In this document: one piece after another, positions 18,092 through 26,932 of the stretch | Layout: each line of letters opens with the position of its first letter | Position numbering within the stretch: the stretch's first letter is position 1 | Assembly: GCF_900580675.1 (NCBI RefSeq) | Contig: NZ_UTBG01000141.1 | Coordinates: 1-53,488, forward strand | Direction: 5' to 3' | Length of the DNA: 53,488 bases | Source of the DNA: Pseudomonas viridiflava | Lineage (GTDB): Bacteria > Pseudomonadota > Gammaproteobacteria > Pseudomonadales > Pseudomonadaceae | Program-made: the position numbers and the translations under genes | Notes under the pieces: generated by a model | Told to the model about the DNA's origin: nothing | The model's input: the letters and a program-made list of their open reading frames with translations, nothing else | Databases searched by the model: none

Positions 18092-18181
18092 GGAGAGATG
18101 CCAGAGTGGCCGAATGGGACGGATTCGAAATCCGTTGTACCTTCACCGGTACCTAGGGTTCGAATCCCTATCTCTCCGCCA
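18092..18181 (+). tRNA. tRNA-Ser (anticodon CGA)
   Basis: A 90-base class II tRNA. The acceptor arm GGAGAGA pairs with TCTCTCC (18171-18177), followed by discriminator G and encoded CCA. The anticodon stem ACGGA/TCCGT encloses the loop TTCGAAA with anticodon CGA, which reads UCG. The long variable arm between the anticodon and T arms and the T loop GGTTCGAATCC are as expected for serine tRNA. Confidence 0.97.
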
Positions 18182-18188
18182 TTACATA

Positions 18189-18228
18189 GAAAAAGCCCCG
18201 TAGCTGAATAAGCTACGGGGCTTTTTTG
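18189..18228 (+). terminator. Intrinsic terminator after tRNA-Ser
   Basis: AAAAGCCCCGTAGCT, loop GAATA and AGCTACGGGGCTTTTTT form a very stable perfect stem with a T tract. The A-rich left side lets it also serve the convergent gene ending at 18283. Confidence 0.93.
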
Positions 18229-18282
18229 TTTCTGGGGTTTTGACCCAGGCGCTTTGATTCTTCGCTAAAGCGCGCTCCGCCT

Positions 18283-19152
18283 CTACTCTTGAAGCGTTTG
18301 TTCGGGTGCGCTGCTGCTGCGCGACTCGACCTGGTCGTGAAGTTTCTTAGCCACGGCCAAGCGCGATAGCTTGGTCAGCACGCAGAAAACAGCAAATATG
18401 GAAAGACAGGCTATAAAAAGCAAAAAGCCTTTTTGTTCGCTCAGGCCTTTTTTTACATCTTCGCGATAGGTATCGGAAAGGAAGAGTGAACATATTGTGT
18501 TGATAGTGCTTTCAGAAAAGTCGTCGTTGTAGAACGTTTCAAGCGCCGTCGGTGATTTGCACTCGTCGATGGAAAGCGTCGCACTTGGCCAGAAGTGAAA
18601 TTTGGCGTCGTTTTCCGAAAGATAAAACGACGGAACGCCGGGCGCTTTTTTCAGCGACACCATCAAGTAGTTGGAGTCCGCCAGCGGCGGCGTAATGCTG
18701 ATGATCACAAGAAAGAAAGCGCCCAAGCCTAAAAACCATTGCCTCTTGAATGGGGAAAACATTTTTTCTTTTAGCGATAAATGATTGAAGTCCTTCCAGT
18801 CAATGTACTTCCTGATTCTGGCGACATCGCTGTAGCTGAAATCGTTGCCAGTAATCCACTCGTCAGCCAGCCGAGCCTGCTCCAGGTTCTGCGCGGGGAT
18901 GTTGAATTCGAACCTGTAGTACTCGACCTCGCGCAGGTTCTTGCGGGCGGTTTCATATTTTTGGGTTTCGAAATTTGTCGAGCCGCCGAAGAATCGCCAC
19001 ATCAGATCACGTAAAAAGATCAGAGAGCCAGAGCGTGAGTAGATATAGAGGACTAAAAGGCATATGGCTACACCGCTTAGTAGTCCGACGATCGCTGCGT
19101 AGTTTTGAAATGTCCAGGTGACGATGTTGTCGTTAAGCGCGGGTTGGGACAT
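18283..19152 (-). CDS. Hypothetical membrane protein
   Basis: Protein of 289 residues that I do not recognise. Three hydrophobic segments are seen: residues 17-38, 138-154 and 242-261. The stretch between the first and second (about 100 residues) is charged and probably cytoplasmic, and the segment between the second and third (about 85 residues, two cysteines) probably periplasmic. The first loop holds YETARKNLREVEYYRFEFN. Base composition is more AT-rich than its neighbours. It lies just after the tRNA-Ser terminator, converging on it. No operon partner is visible. Confidence 0.75.
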   Translation of the reverse strand: MSQPALNDNIVTWTFQNYAAIVGLLSGVAICLLVLYIYSRSGSLIFLRDLMWRFFGGSTNFETQKYETARKNLREVEYYRFEFNIPAQNLEQARLADEWITGNDFSYSDVARIRKYIDWKDFNHLSLKEKMFSPFKRQWFLGLGAFFLVIISITPPLADSNYLMVSLKKAPGVPSFYLSENDAKFHFWPSATLSIDECKSPTALETFYNDDFSESTINTICSLFLSDTYREDVKKGLSEQKGFLLFIACLSIFAVFCVLTKLSRLAVAKKLHDQVESRSSSAPEQTLQE

Positions 19153-19440
19153 TAAGTTTCCTCCTTGAAGGGTTTGCTTTGGAAGTTTCGGTTTCTAGGG
19201 GTAACGCTAATTAGACGGAAATTTAATGAATGGAATTAGTCAGCTCAAGTGTTTTTCGTATGTATTTGTTTTAATGGCGATGGATTACGCGGCTGTAAGG
19301 CCTTTCTTACAAGAATCAGCAACACAAGCTACAGCTAGTTCATTGCGAAGCATTATTTAACTCACTATCTTTTGGCTACGGGCGAAGTTTGCTCGACGAC
19401 TTTCCATACGGAAAACCTGAAATTGCAAAGGAAGCGCTTC

Positions 19441-19695
19441 ATGAGCAAAAACGAAAAGAAAACCTCCAGCAAGATGGCCACGTTGGCTGCAGAAACGCTC
19501 AGCAACCCTAATTCCTCAAACATTGCCAAAAGCCTCGCCGCTTCTGCCCTGGCGCAAAGCGGCACCGACAAGCAGACGAGTGCCGAGATGGAGGAGAAGG
19601 CGGGTAAGGCCCTTCAGAGCGGTAAATACAGTGAGGAGACTAAATCCCTCGCCGCGTCGGTGCTTTCCCAGGCCAACAAAGAACGGGGAAGTTGA
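19441..19695 (+). CDS. Hypothetical small soluble protein
   Basis: Protein of 84 residues that I do not recognise. It is polar and rich in Ser, Ala, Lys and Glu. The short phrase SLAASALAQ recurs as SLAASVLSQ, so the protein seems built from two related helical repeats (about residues 28-40 and 66-77) separated by an acidic linker. ATG 19441 is chosen for the AAGGAAG binding site upstream. A similar organisation occurs in small stress-related proteins, but nothing links this one to a function. Confidence 0.7.
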   Translation: MSKNEKKTSSKMATLAAETLSNPNSSNIAKSLAASALAQSGTDKQTSAEMEEKAGKALQSGKYSEETKSLAASVLSQANKERGS

Positions 19696-19730
19696 GTTCA
19701 TCGCTTCGACCCCTGCGCCGTTACACGAAA

Positions 19731-19762
19731 AAGCCCAGTCGCTGAGTAAGCACTGGGCTTCG
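19731..19762 (+). terminator. Terminator-like hairpin after the 84-residue gene
   Basis: AAGCCCAGT (19731-19739) and ACTGGGCTT (19752-19760) form a nine-pair stem with a 12-base loop. The right side lacks a full T run (CGTTTA), so strength is doubtful. The remainder of the gap up to 19977 shows nothing else clear. Confidence 0.55.
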
Positions 19763-19977
19763 TTTAGGGCGCTGAACAAGCCTGTAAGGCAGATCGCCAG
19801 TCACCAAACGATTTGGAGGTGCCAACTGCGTGCTTAATCACCCTTGCTCTTTAACCATGGACGGGAGCATTGGCGAAATCTTCTGCAATACTTTCCAGTC
19901 CGCCGCTCAAGTCCTGACCCAGTAAGCCGAAACGCTCTCATACGACATCGTATCCCCTAATAAGAGAGCGCCCCTGA

Positions 19978-21603
19978 ATGTCCCTTCGCAGCCTGTCCAT
20001 CGCCCGCCGTGCGGGTCTGGGTTTTGCCTTGATTGCTCTGCTCGTGGCCCTGTTGGGCTTCTTTGCGCTGTCGAACATGGCCAGCATTCGCGCCAGTGCG
20101 GTGCAGGTTGAAAGCGGCCTGGTGCCGAAGATGCGGTTGGTGGCGGATATCCGCGAAATCATGCTGCGCATTCGTACGATCTCTTTACGCATGGCGCTGG
20201 ACCCCAATCCTGCGAGCCTCCCGCAATACCGCAGCCAGATGGACACTCGCAGCCAGGACCTGACCAAGCGCCTGGCCGACCTTGACGCGGTGATCGACAC
20301 CCCCGAAGTGCGCGCGCTCTATGACCAGTTCCAGGTCTCGTTGCGCCAATACCAGCAGGGCCTGGCCCAGTCATTCATCCTCGCCGACAAACAGCAGGGC
20401 GCCGAGCTCAACAAATTGTTGCTGGTGGACATGAAAACCGTGGTCGATGGTTCCGGCGCCCAGCTCAATGCGCTGGCGGACTATTACAATGCGCAGATCA
20501 ACGGGCAAGGCCAGGCGGCCGAATCGCAGTACAGCCGTTCGCGCACCATGGTGTTCGGTTTTGTGATCGTGGCGGGTTTGAGCACCGTATTGCTGGCCTG
20601 GTTGCTCACACGCAGCATCGTCGGCCCGCTGAGCCACGCAGTGCGCGCGGCGGAGAACGTGGCCCAGGGTGACCTGACCCAAACGGTAGACGTGACCGGC
20701 GATGACGAAGTGACTCGCCTGCTGGTCGCCCTCAAGGCCATGCAAGGCAATCTGCGCGGCACCTTGCAACTGATTCGCCAGTCGGCGGGGCAGATGGCCG
20801 CATCCGCTACCGACCTGAACGGCATCACTGATCAAAGCAGCCGCAGCCTGCAAAAGCAGACCGCAGAAATCGAGCAGGCCGCCACAGCGGTCAACGAGAT
20901 GACTTCGGCAGCGGACGAAGTGGCGCGCAATGCGGTGTCCACTTCCGAGTCGACACGCCTGTCCAATGAGACCGCACGCGAGGGCCAGCACCGCGTGGGC
21001 GAGACGGTCAACGCGATTCAAGCCCTGAGCACCAACATCGGCGAAACCTCGACCCTGGTGCAGAACCTTGCCGAGCAATCGCGGGATATCGGCAAGGTGC
21101 TCGACGTGATTCGCTCCATCGCCGAGCAAACCAACCTGCTGGCGCTGAATGCCGCCATCGAGGCGGCGCGGGCCGGTGAGTCCGGGCGTGGGTTTGCGGT
21201 AGTGGCTGATGAAGTGCGCGCGCTGGCCCATCGTACCCAGCAATCGACTTTGGAGATCGACCAGATGGTGACCGCGATGCGCACCGGCTCCACGCAGGCG
21301 CTGACCTCGATGCAGTCCAGCACCCAGCGTGCCACCGACACCCTGGCCCTGGCTGAAGGGGCGGGCGGGGCACTCAGCCAGATCACAGACTCCATCGATC
21401 AGATCCACCAGCGCAATCTGGTGATTGCGAGTGCCGCAGAGGAACAGGCTCAGGTGGCGAAGGAAGTGGATCGCAATATCGTCAATATTCGTGACTTGTC
21501 CGCACAGTCCTCATCCGGCGCCGGGCAGATCAATGGCTCCAGCCGTGAGCTGGCGCAATTGGCGGTTTCGCTGAACGAGGCGGTTGCGCGGTTTCAGTTG
21601 TAG
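19978..21603 (+). CDS. Methyl-accepting chemotaxis protein
   Basis: Inner-membrane chemoreceptor of 541 residues. Membrane helices lie at about residues 9-30 and 190-212, enclosing a periplasmic four-helix-bundle type sensor of about 155 residues. A HAMP domain (about 213-266) follows. The signalling domain has the highly conserved hairpin tip [21 protein letters not shown] starting near residue 380, where CheA and CheW bind. No C-terminal CheR/CheB pentapeptide is seen; the protein ends VARFQL. The ligand is unknown. It converges with the HigA-type gene. Confidence 0.93.
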   Translation: MSLRSLSIARRAGLGFALIALLVALLGFFALSNMASIRASAVQVESGLVPKMRLVADIREIMLRIRTISLRMALDPNPASLPQYRSQMDTRSQDLTKRLADLDAVIDTPEVRALYDQFQVSLRQYQQGLAQSFILADKQQGAELNKLLLVDMKTVVDGSGAQLNALADYYNAQINGQGQAAESQYSRSRTMVFGFVIVAGLSTVLLAWLLTRSIVGPLSHAVRAAENVAQGDLTQTVDVTGDDEVTRLLVALKAMQGNLRGTLQLIRQSAGQMAASATDLNGITDQSSRSLQKQTAEIEQAATAVNEMTSAADEVARNAVSTSESTRLSNETAREGQHRVGETVNAIQALSTNIGETSTLVQNLAEQSRDIGKVLDVIRSIAEQTNLLALNAAIEAARAGESGRGFAVVADEVRALAHRTQQSTLEIDQMVTAMRTGSTQALTSMQSSTQRATDTLALAEGAGGALSQITDSIDQIHQRNLVIASAAEEQAQVAKEVDRNIVNIRDLSAQSSSGAGQINGSSRELAQLAVSLNEAVARFQL

Positions 21604-21631
21604 GGCAGGGCGCGCTGGAGCGCTTAGGCCG

Positions 21632-22003
21632 TCAATTTTGCTTTACCGGTTTGATCAGGCTTTCTGCTGGTATTCCAAACATCTCATGCAGTCTCCAGAT
21701 CATCGGCAGCGTCAGCGCACGTTTTCCATTGAGCACCTCATAAACCCGATTCTGGCGTCCAATGGCAGGCACCAGATCGGCCGCCGACAGGCCGGACTGC
21801 TCCATGCGGAAACGGATGGCGTCGACCGGGCTGGGCAGATCAACCGGAAAATGCTTTACCTCGTAGGCCTCGATCAGGATGATCATCACATCAAAGTAAT
21901 CACCTTCTGGCGTGCCGGGCTCCGGTTCGTTGTCAAACAGCGGGGCAACAGACTTCAGTGCGTCCTTGTAGTCTTGCTCCGTATGAATAGGTCGGATCTT
22001 CAT
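21632..22003 (-). CDS. HigA-type helix-turn-helix antitoxin
   Basis: Protein of 123 residues. An acidic N-terminal part (residues 1-60) would wrap the toxin. A Cro/C1-type helix-turn-helix follows at about 67-110, with the turn region LSAADLVPAIG and the recognition part NRVYEVLNGKRALTL. The gene follows the HigB-type toxin gene after 3 bases, the toxin-first order usual for HigBA. It probably represses its own promoter with the toxin bound. Active pairing is inferred from arrangement and fold only. Confidence 0.85.
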   Translation of the reverse strand: MKIRPIHTEQDYKDALKSVAPLFDNEPEPGTPEGDYFDVMIILIEAYEVKHFPVDLPSPVDAIRFRMEQSGLSAADLVPAIGRQNRVYEVLNGKRALTLPMIWRLHEMFGIPAESLIKPVKQN

Positions 22004-22006
22004 GAG

Positions 22007-22312
22007 TTACTCCGTTTCAACGGTATCGGCGTCAATCGCGTCATATTGCCTGTGCGTGCCGACGAACTTGATATACAGGGCCCCGTAGCGATAGGCCACG
22101 GCGACCACCAGCCGGTAGTCGTTACCTTTTATGTTGAAGACGACTCTCCGACTCTTGAGAACGCTGGCATGTCGGAACTGTTCCTTGATGCCAGCCGGCG
22201 TTGACCAATCGGCATTTTTCGCCTCGTCTACCCAGGCCAACAACGATTGCTTTGAGTCTGGGTACTTTTGCCAAAAGGTGGTCCGGCAGCAGACTTTAAT
22301 CTCTTGAGCCAT
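22007..22312 (-). CDS. HigB-type mRNA interferase toxin
   Basis: Protein of 101 residues of the HigB (RelE-fold) group, which cleaves mRNA on the ribosome. Conserved features are the FWQKYPDSKQSLLAW start, VVFNIKGNDYRLVVAV in the beta-sheet core and the C-terminal FVGTHRQYD, where the His and Tyr fit the active site. ATG 22312 (MAQEIKVCC) is chosen because the 34 residues upstream in frame are not family-like. It precedes its antitoxin by 3 bases. It ends 100 bases downstream of the hybrid kinase stop, on the same strand. Confidence 0.85.
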   Translation of the reverse strand: MAQEIKVCCRTTFWQKYPDSKQSLLAWVDEAKNADWSTPAGIKEQFRHASVLKSRRVVFNIKGNDYRLVVAVAYRYGALYIKFVGTHRQYDAIDADTVETE

Positions 22313-22413
22313 CGTTGCTCGCCCCGTCGTCCCACAGGCCTTGCGCGTTTTCGCCTCTGAACAGTTCTGTGACGGCGCCCTCCTGGAGCAAGCGAGGGCT
22401 TCCTGGCTGACCA

Positions 22414-24345
22414 TCAGCGAGCCGCCGACCCCTCCAGCCCGCGCCGGATCTTCTGCAGCAGCTCATCGATATGAAACGGTTTGGAAATCAGGTCCATGCC
22501 TTCGCCGAGGAAGCTCTGGCGGTTCGCCGCATTTTCCGCATAGCCGGTCATGAACAGGATTGGCAGTTCAGGGTGCATTTCGCGCGCGACATCTGCGAGT
22601 TCGCGCCCGGTCATGTAGGGCAAGCCGACATCGGTGAGCAGCAGGTCGATACTCGGGTCGTCGCGCAGGCTGGCGATCGCTTCATCGCCATCGGCGGCGA
22701 GGCTGCAACGGTAGCCGGCGTCGACCAGCACTTCGGCCACGAAACTGCGTACCGAGGCCATGTCTTCGACAATCAGCACGTGTTCGCCGCTGCTCTGGCC
22801 GGGGTTTGCCACTGGCTTGGTCACGGTGCTGGCCGGGCCGCTGGCGGCGGGGAGCAGGATCGTGACTTCAGTGCCCTGGCGCGTGACGCTGCGAATCTGC
22901 GCGTCACCGCCGGACTGGCGAGCAAACCCGTAGATGGTCGACAGACCGAGCCCGGTGCCCTGGCCCACGGGTTTGGTGGTGAAAAACGGGTCGAACACTT
23001 TGTCGATCACACTGTGCTCAATCCCCACACCGTTATCCCGAACCGACAGGGCGATATAAGCGCCGTTTTCCAGTTTGAGGTTGCCATTGGAATACGCAGG
23101 GTAGGTGGTGACCCAGATATTGCCGCCCTTGGGCAGTGCATCGCGGGCGTTGATCACCAGGTTGAGCACCGCGCTTTCCAGCTGGATCGGATCGACCAGC
23201 GCCACGGCGGGGTTGGTGGTCAGTTCGAGTTTCAGTGCGATGTGCTCACCGATGGTGCGCACCAGCAGCTCTTCCAGCGAGCGGATATGCGCGTTGATAT
23301 CGATCGGCCGCGTGTCCAGCGGCTGCTGGCGGGCGAAGGCGAGCAGGCGGTTGGTCAGGCCGGCGGCGCTCAGCGCCGAGCTCAATGCCGCGTCGGCATA
23401 GGCCACGACCTTGTCGGTGCGCTGGCTCTCGATGCGTTTTTTGATCAGCTCCAGACTGGTGATGATCCCGGTCAGCAGGTTATTGAAGTCGTGGGCGATG
23501 CCGCCGGTGAGCTTGCCCAGGGCATCCATCTTTTGCGCCTGCAACAGTTGCGCCTCGGTGCGCGCCAGCTGTGTGGTGGCGTTGGCCAACTCGGCCTGCT
23601 GGTGCCGCTCGCGGTGGCGATGTTCGGTGACGTCCTCGACAAACACCAGGCTCAACTCGGCGCGGCGATAGGGCGAAATCTGCCACTCGGTTTCGCGCAG
23701 TTCGCCGTCGACCTTCATCTGCAACGTGCCCTTCCAGCGCTCACCGGCGGCCAGGCGCTGGCACAGTTCCTGGATGACCGCGAACTGATCGGCGGCGAAG
23801 CATTCGAGCAGGGCATCCGGGTTGAGGTTGTCGTGAATCAGTTGGGCGAAAGCGTGGTTACATTCGTGGACCTTCAGTTGCGCGTCCATCACCGCAATCG
23901 GCGCGCTGATGTTGAAAAAAATCTCGCGAAAGCGCGCCTCGCTTTCACGCAGCGCGTATTCGGTGTCGCGCACGCGCAGCAAGGTGCGCAGGGTTGCCAG
24001 CAGAACATCCGGGTCGACCGGATGGATCAGGTAGGCATCGGCGCCGGCATCCAGCCCGGTGATGATATCGCCGGTCTCGATCGAGGCCGCCGACACATGC
24101 ACCACCGGCAGCAAGGCAGTGGCGGGGTCGGCGCGCAGCACGCGCACAATGTCAAAACCGCTCATGTCCGGCAGGTTGACGTCGAGGATCAACCCATCAA
24201 TTTTTTCGCTGGCGATCAGGTCGAGCCCGTCCTGGCCGGTGCCGGCTTCGAGCACATGGTAATCATGGCTCTCCAGACGACGGCGCAAGGCGTAGCGGGT
24301 GGCGGCGTTGTCGTCGACGACCAGCAATTGGATGTCACGATTCAT
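22414..24345 (-). CDS. Hybrid sensor kinase: receiver-PAS-kinase-receiver
   Basis: Soluble protein of 643 residues. A receiver domain comes first (residues 5-120, phosphorylated Asp-55 in LILDVNLPDMSG). A PAS domain (about 136-240), a HisKA domain with His-285 in GGIAHDFNNLLTG, an ATPase domain (N-box VLNLVINARDAL, G2 TGLGLSTIYGF), and a second receiver follow (about 522-638, Asp in LLLTDVGLPYMTG). There are no membrane segments. Such enzymes start or pass a phosphorelay; the final receiver has no output domain. It is the last gene of the stressosome-like run and its start lies within the end of the preceding kinase gene. Confidence 0.9.
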   Translation of the reverse strand: MNRDIQLLVVDDNAATRYALRRRLESHDYHVLEAGTGQDGLDLIASEKIDGLILDVNLPDMSGFDIVRVLRADPATALLPVVHVSAASIETGDIITGLDAGADAYLIHPVDPDVLLATLRTLLRVRDTEYALRESEARFREIFFNISAPIAVMDAQLKVHECNHAFAQLIHDNLNPDALLECFAADQFAVIQELCQRLAAGERWKGTLQMKVDGELRETEWQISPYRRAELSLVFVEDVTEHRHRERHQQAELANATTQLARTEAQLLQAQKMDALGKLTGGIAHDFNNLLTGIITSLELIKKRIESQRTDKVVAYADAALSSALSAAGLTNRLLAFARQQPLDTRPIDINAHIRSLEELLVRTIGEHIALKLELTTNPAVALVDPIQLESAVLNLVINARDALPKGGNIWVTTYPAYSNGNLKLENGAYIALSVRDNGVGIEHSVIDKVFDPFFTTKPVGQGTGLGLSTIYGFARQSGGDAQIRSVTRQGTEVTILLPAASGPASTVTKPVANPGQSSGEHVLIVEDMASVRSFVAEVLVDAGYRCSLAADGDEAIASLRDDPSIDLLLTDVGLPYMTGRELADVAREMHPELPILFMTGYAENAANRQSFLGEGMDLISKPFHIDELLQKIRRGLEGSAAR

Positions 24346-25198
24346 CAGCAGGCCCGCCCGCAATGGAAAGAGGAATGATCACAAAGAACATCGAGCCCAC
24401 GCCCGGGGTGCTTTCCACTCCGACCCGCCCACCGAGCAACTCGGCAAACCGTTTGCACAGCGACAGCCCAAGGCCGGTGCCGCGCAGGCGTTTTTGCAGC
24501 GGTGAGTCGATCTGCGAAAAGTCCTCGAACAGATTGCTGTGCAGCTCTGCGGGGATGCCCAGCCCGGTGTCGTGCACGGCAAAGCGGATTTCCTGCTCGC
24601 CGACCCTTTGCGCCGATACGCGTACTTCGCCTTGCAAGGTGAACTTGAGCGCGTTGGAGATAAAGTTGCGCAGGATCTGCGCCAGCTTCTTGTCATCGGT
24701 GTAGAGCTTGGGCAGGCCGACAGGCTCTTCGAAGATCAGGTCTACCGAGGACGCATCGACAATCGGCCGGAACATCCCGCGCAGCGCCGAGAACAGGTCG
24801 AACATGTCGAACCAGGCCGGGGAGATGCTGATGCGACCGGCCTCGATCTTGGCCAGGTCCAGCAAATCATCGACCATTTCGCGCAGTTCGCGCGCCGAGC
24901 TGCGGATAAATCCTACCTGCGTGTGTTGTTCTGGGCTCAGCGGGCCATCGAGCTCATCGGCCAGCAGGCTGGTGATGCTCAGGATCGAACCCAGCGGCGT
25001 GCGGAACTCGTGGCTCATGTACGACAGGAAGCGGCTTTTCAGGTCCGAGGCCTGGCGCAGTTGATCGGCTTGCATATCCAGTTCGGCATACAGCGCCAAC
25101 ACGCCCTGGTTGGTCTCGTCCAATTCGGTACGCAGCGCGTCGGCTTCCTGTCGAAGCCTTTTCACCTGCTCTTCGAGTGCAACAGTGGTTTCAGCCAT
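24335..25198 (-). CDS. Soluble histidine kinase with N-terminal coiled coil
   Basis: Protein of 287 residues. Residues 1-52 form a predicted coiled coil (TTVALEEQVKRLRQEADAL). The HisKA H-box FLSYMSHEFRTPLG puts the phosphorylated histidine at residue 63, and a full ATPase domain follows (N-box LRNFISNALKFT, G1 DTGLGIP, G2 GTGLGLSLCKRF). No sensor domain or membrane segment is present, so the input probably comes from a protein partner, plausibly the RsbT-like or phosphatase proteins encoded just before it. ATG 25198 overlaps the end of the phosphatase gene by 8 bases. Confidence 0.9.
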   Translation of the reverse strand: MAETTVALEEQVKRLRQEADALRTELDETNQGVLALYAELDMQADQLRQASDLKSRFLSYMSHEFRTPLGSILSITSLLADELDGPLSPEQHTQVGFIRSSARELREMVDDLLDLAKIEAGRISISPAWFDMFDLFSALRGMFRPIVDASSVDLIFEEPVGLPKLYTDDKKLAQILRNFISNALKFTLQGEVRVSAQRVGEQEIRFAVHDTGLGIPAELHSNLFEDFSQIDSPLQKRLRGTGLGLSLCKRFAELLGGRVGVESTPGVGSMFFVIIPLSIAGGPADES

Positions 25199-26176
25199 CG
25201 ATGGCCTCCAGGGCAATCACGAAGACGGTAACGTCATCCCGCCCGCGACAGAAATCGCGGTGCAGGATGGCGGCAATCAGGGCCGGGTGGCGATGGGAAA
25301 GCCCCGGGTAGTCGGCCAGGTTCCAGCGTGACTGCAGGCCGTCGCTGTAGAGGATCAGCAGTTGGCCGCTGACCTCAGCGTAGTCGAAGGGCTGCGCCTT
25401 GCGGAACTGCACGCCGACGATGCCGACTTGCCAGGGCCGATCAGGCTGGCGCCGATGTTGCCGACGCCGGTAAAGCGCAGGCTGCCGGCCGTGGCATCGT
25501 ACTGCACCACGGCCATGGCGCCGCCGCGGGTGCCGGTCATGCCGATATGCATATCGTTGAACAAGACGTTTGCATCCAGGAAGGCATCCTGGGCGAACAC
25601 CTCTTCACCGGCGCGCGCGGCCTTTTCGGCTTCGCTGCCGTGGCCCAGGCCGTCGGCCATCATCACGGCGAAGCGGCCGGGCTGGATCGCCAGGTGCCAG
25701 GCATCGCCGCAGGCCGGATCGTGGTGCAGCGAGTGCTGGCTGACGCCGTAGCGGATATCTTTGGCGCCCGAGGCTCGCGGATACAGCCGGGCCAGCATCG
25801 CCGTGCCACGCGAGTCCGCGTACACATCGAACACCTGCGCCACGCGTGAGATGGCGCCCATGCCGATACCCTGGGTGCCGCCGGTGGAAAACCCGTCCAC
25901 CAGGCAACTGTCCAGGTCAAAGCCCTGGCCACGGTCGACGGCGATCATTTCCACGCCCTGGTTGCCCGTGGTGCGCAGGTGCAGCTCGCCATGGTCGGCG
26001 TGCTTGAGAATGTTGCTCGCCAGCTCGGTGGCCACCAGCGCCACCCGGCCCGCGTCGGTTTCATCAAAACCCAATTGCTCGGCCAGCTGTTGTGCGGTGC
26101 GCCGGGCATGGCCGACCTGGCTCACATCCTCGATCAACAGCACCTCGGTCAGGGCACTGGGAATATTCAAGTCCAT
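25191..26176 (-). pseudogene. RsbT-like ATPase fused to RsbX/SpoIIE-type phosphatase, frameshifted
   Basis: Two reading frames together encode one protein. The first (26176 to about 25436) holds an RsbT/RsbW-like ATPase domain (residues 1-135, with LVATELASNILKHA and DRGQGFDLD) and most of a PP2C-type phosphatase (VMMADGLGHGSEA, where the aspartate would bind metal). The second frame (about 25436 to 25191) holds the end of the phosphatase, LLILYSDGLQSRW and CRGRDDVTVFVI. Joining them needs one extra base in the GGG run at 25434-25436 (one C more in the coding strand, giving IGPWQVGIVGVQF). The repaired protein would be 328 residues. As written the phosphatase lacks its last metal-binding aspartates. 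In the family RsbX removes phosphate from RsbR and RsbS to reset the stressosome. Confidence 0.85.
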
Positions 26177-26571
26177 CGGGTAATCGTCACGCGGGTGCCC
26201 TGGCCGGGCGCGGTGTCCAGTTCAAACTCGTCGACCAGGCGCTTGGCCCCGGTCAAGCCCAGGCCCAGGCCGCCGCCGGAGGTCCAGCCGTCGGTCATCG
26301 CCAATTTGAGGTCGGGGATGCCAGGGCCTTCGTCGCGAAAGGTCAGGCGCAGGCCGGGGCGGTGGTCTTTCTCGACCACGGCCCAATCCATGTAGCCGCC
26401 GCCGCCGTAGACCACGGTGTTACGCGCCAGCTCGCTGACAGCGGTCACCAGTTTGGTCAGGTCGATCAGGCGCATACCGCATTCCTGGGCCAGCCTGCGT
26501 ACCAATTGTCGGGCCAGCACCACATCCTGTTCGATCAACACGGGGTGCGTGCCGCTGCTGGCTTGGGTCAT
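26167..26571 (-). CDS. rsbT: RsbT-like serine/threonine kinase (anti-sigma regulatory ATPase)
   Basis: Protein of 134 residues with the GHKL ATPase fold of RsbT. Key parts are the N-box KLVTAVSELARNTVVYGGGG, the G1 box DEGPGIPD and the G2-like GGGLGLGLTGAKRLVDEF. In Bacillus RsbT phosphorylates RsbS and RsbR, leaves the stressosome and activates the phosphatase RsbU. Here no RsbU is encoded, so the freed RsbT may act on the phosphatase fusion or the histidine kinase encoded next. Its start overlaps the rsbS stop by 4 bases and its end overlaps the next gene by 10. Confidence 0.9.
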   Translation of the reverse strand: MTQASSGTHPVLIEQDVVLARQLVRRLAQECGMRLIDLTKLVTAVSELARNTVVYGGGGYMDWAVVEKDHRPGLRLTFRDEGPGIPDLKLAMTDGWTSGGGLGLGLTGAKRLVDEFELDTAPGQGTRVTITRWT

Positions 26572-26930
26572 GAGTGTTCTACCCGATCACGCAGCAGTTT
26601 CATGCCGCGCTCGACGTTCAACGCGGTCGACACGCCAGGCAGGGTCATGCCCAGCTCCACCAGGGTGATGGCCACGGCCGGCTGCATGCCCACCAGCACG
26701 GTCTGCGCATCCATGATGCGCGACAGGCCGGAAATGGTGCCGATCATGCGCCCGATAAACGAGTCGACCATGTCCAGCGCCGAGATGTCGATCAACACGC
26801 CGCGCGCCGAGGTGCGGCTGATGCGTTCGGACAGGTCGTCCTGCAATGTCAGCGCGAGTTGGTCATGCATGTCGACCTGGATGGTCACCAGCAGGAATTC
26901 GCCCATCTGCAAAATAGGGATGCGTTCCAT
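26568..26930 (-). CDS. rsbS: RsbS-like stressosome STAS protein
   Basis: Single STAS domain of 120 residues, the length of Bacillus RsbS. The motif DMVDSFIGRMIGTISGLSR contains the serine that RsbT phosphorylates in the family. The following DAQTVLVGMQPAVAITLVELG is close to the Bacillus sequence as I know it. RsbS forms the stressosome core with RsbR and holds RsbT in the unstressed state. It follows the rsbR-like gene by 2 bases. Confidence 0.92.
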   Translation of the reverse strand: MERIPILQMGEFLLVTIQVDMHDQLALTLQDDLSERISRTSARGVLIDISALDMVDSFIGRMIGTISGLSRIMDAQTVLVGMQPAVAITLVELGMTLPGVSTALNVERGMKLLRDRVEHS

Positions 26931-26932
26931 GC

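Noticed and set aside
18092..19800. Attachment-site duplication of the tRNA-Ser 3' end
   Set aside because: I looked for a second copy of the T-arm and acceptor sequence downstream and saw none.
22471..24378. Open frame of 635 codons opposite the hybrid kinase
   Set aside because: It is a high-GC shadow of the real gene; it has no recognisable domain and lacks its own binding site, while the opposite strand carries full kinase motifs.
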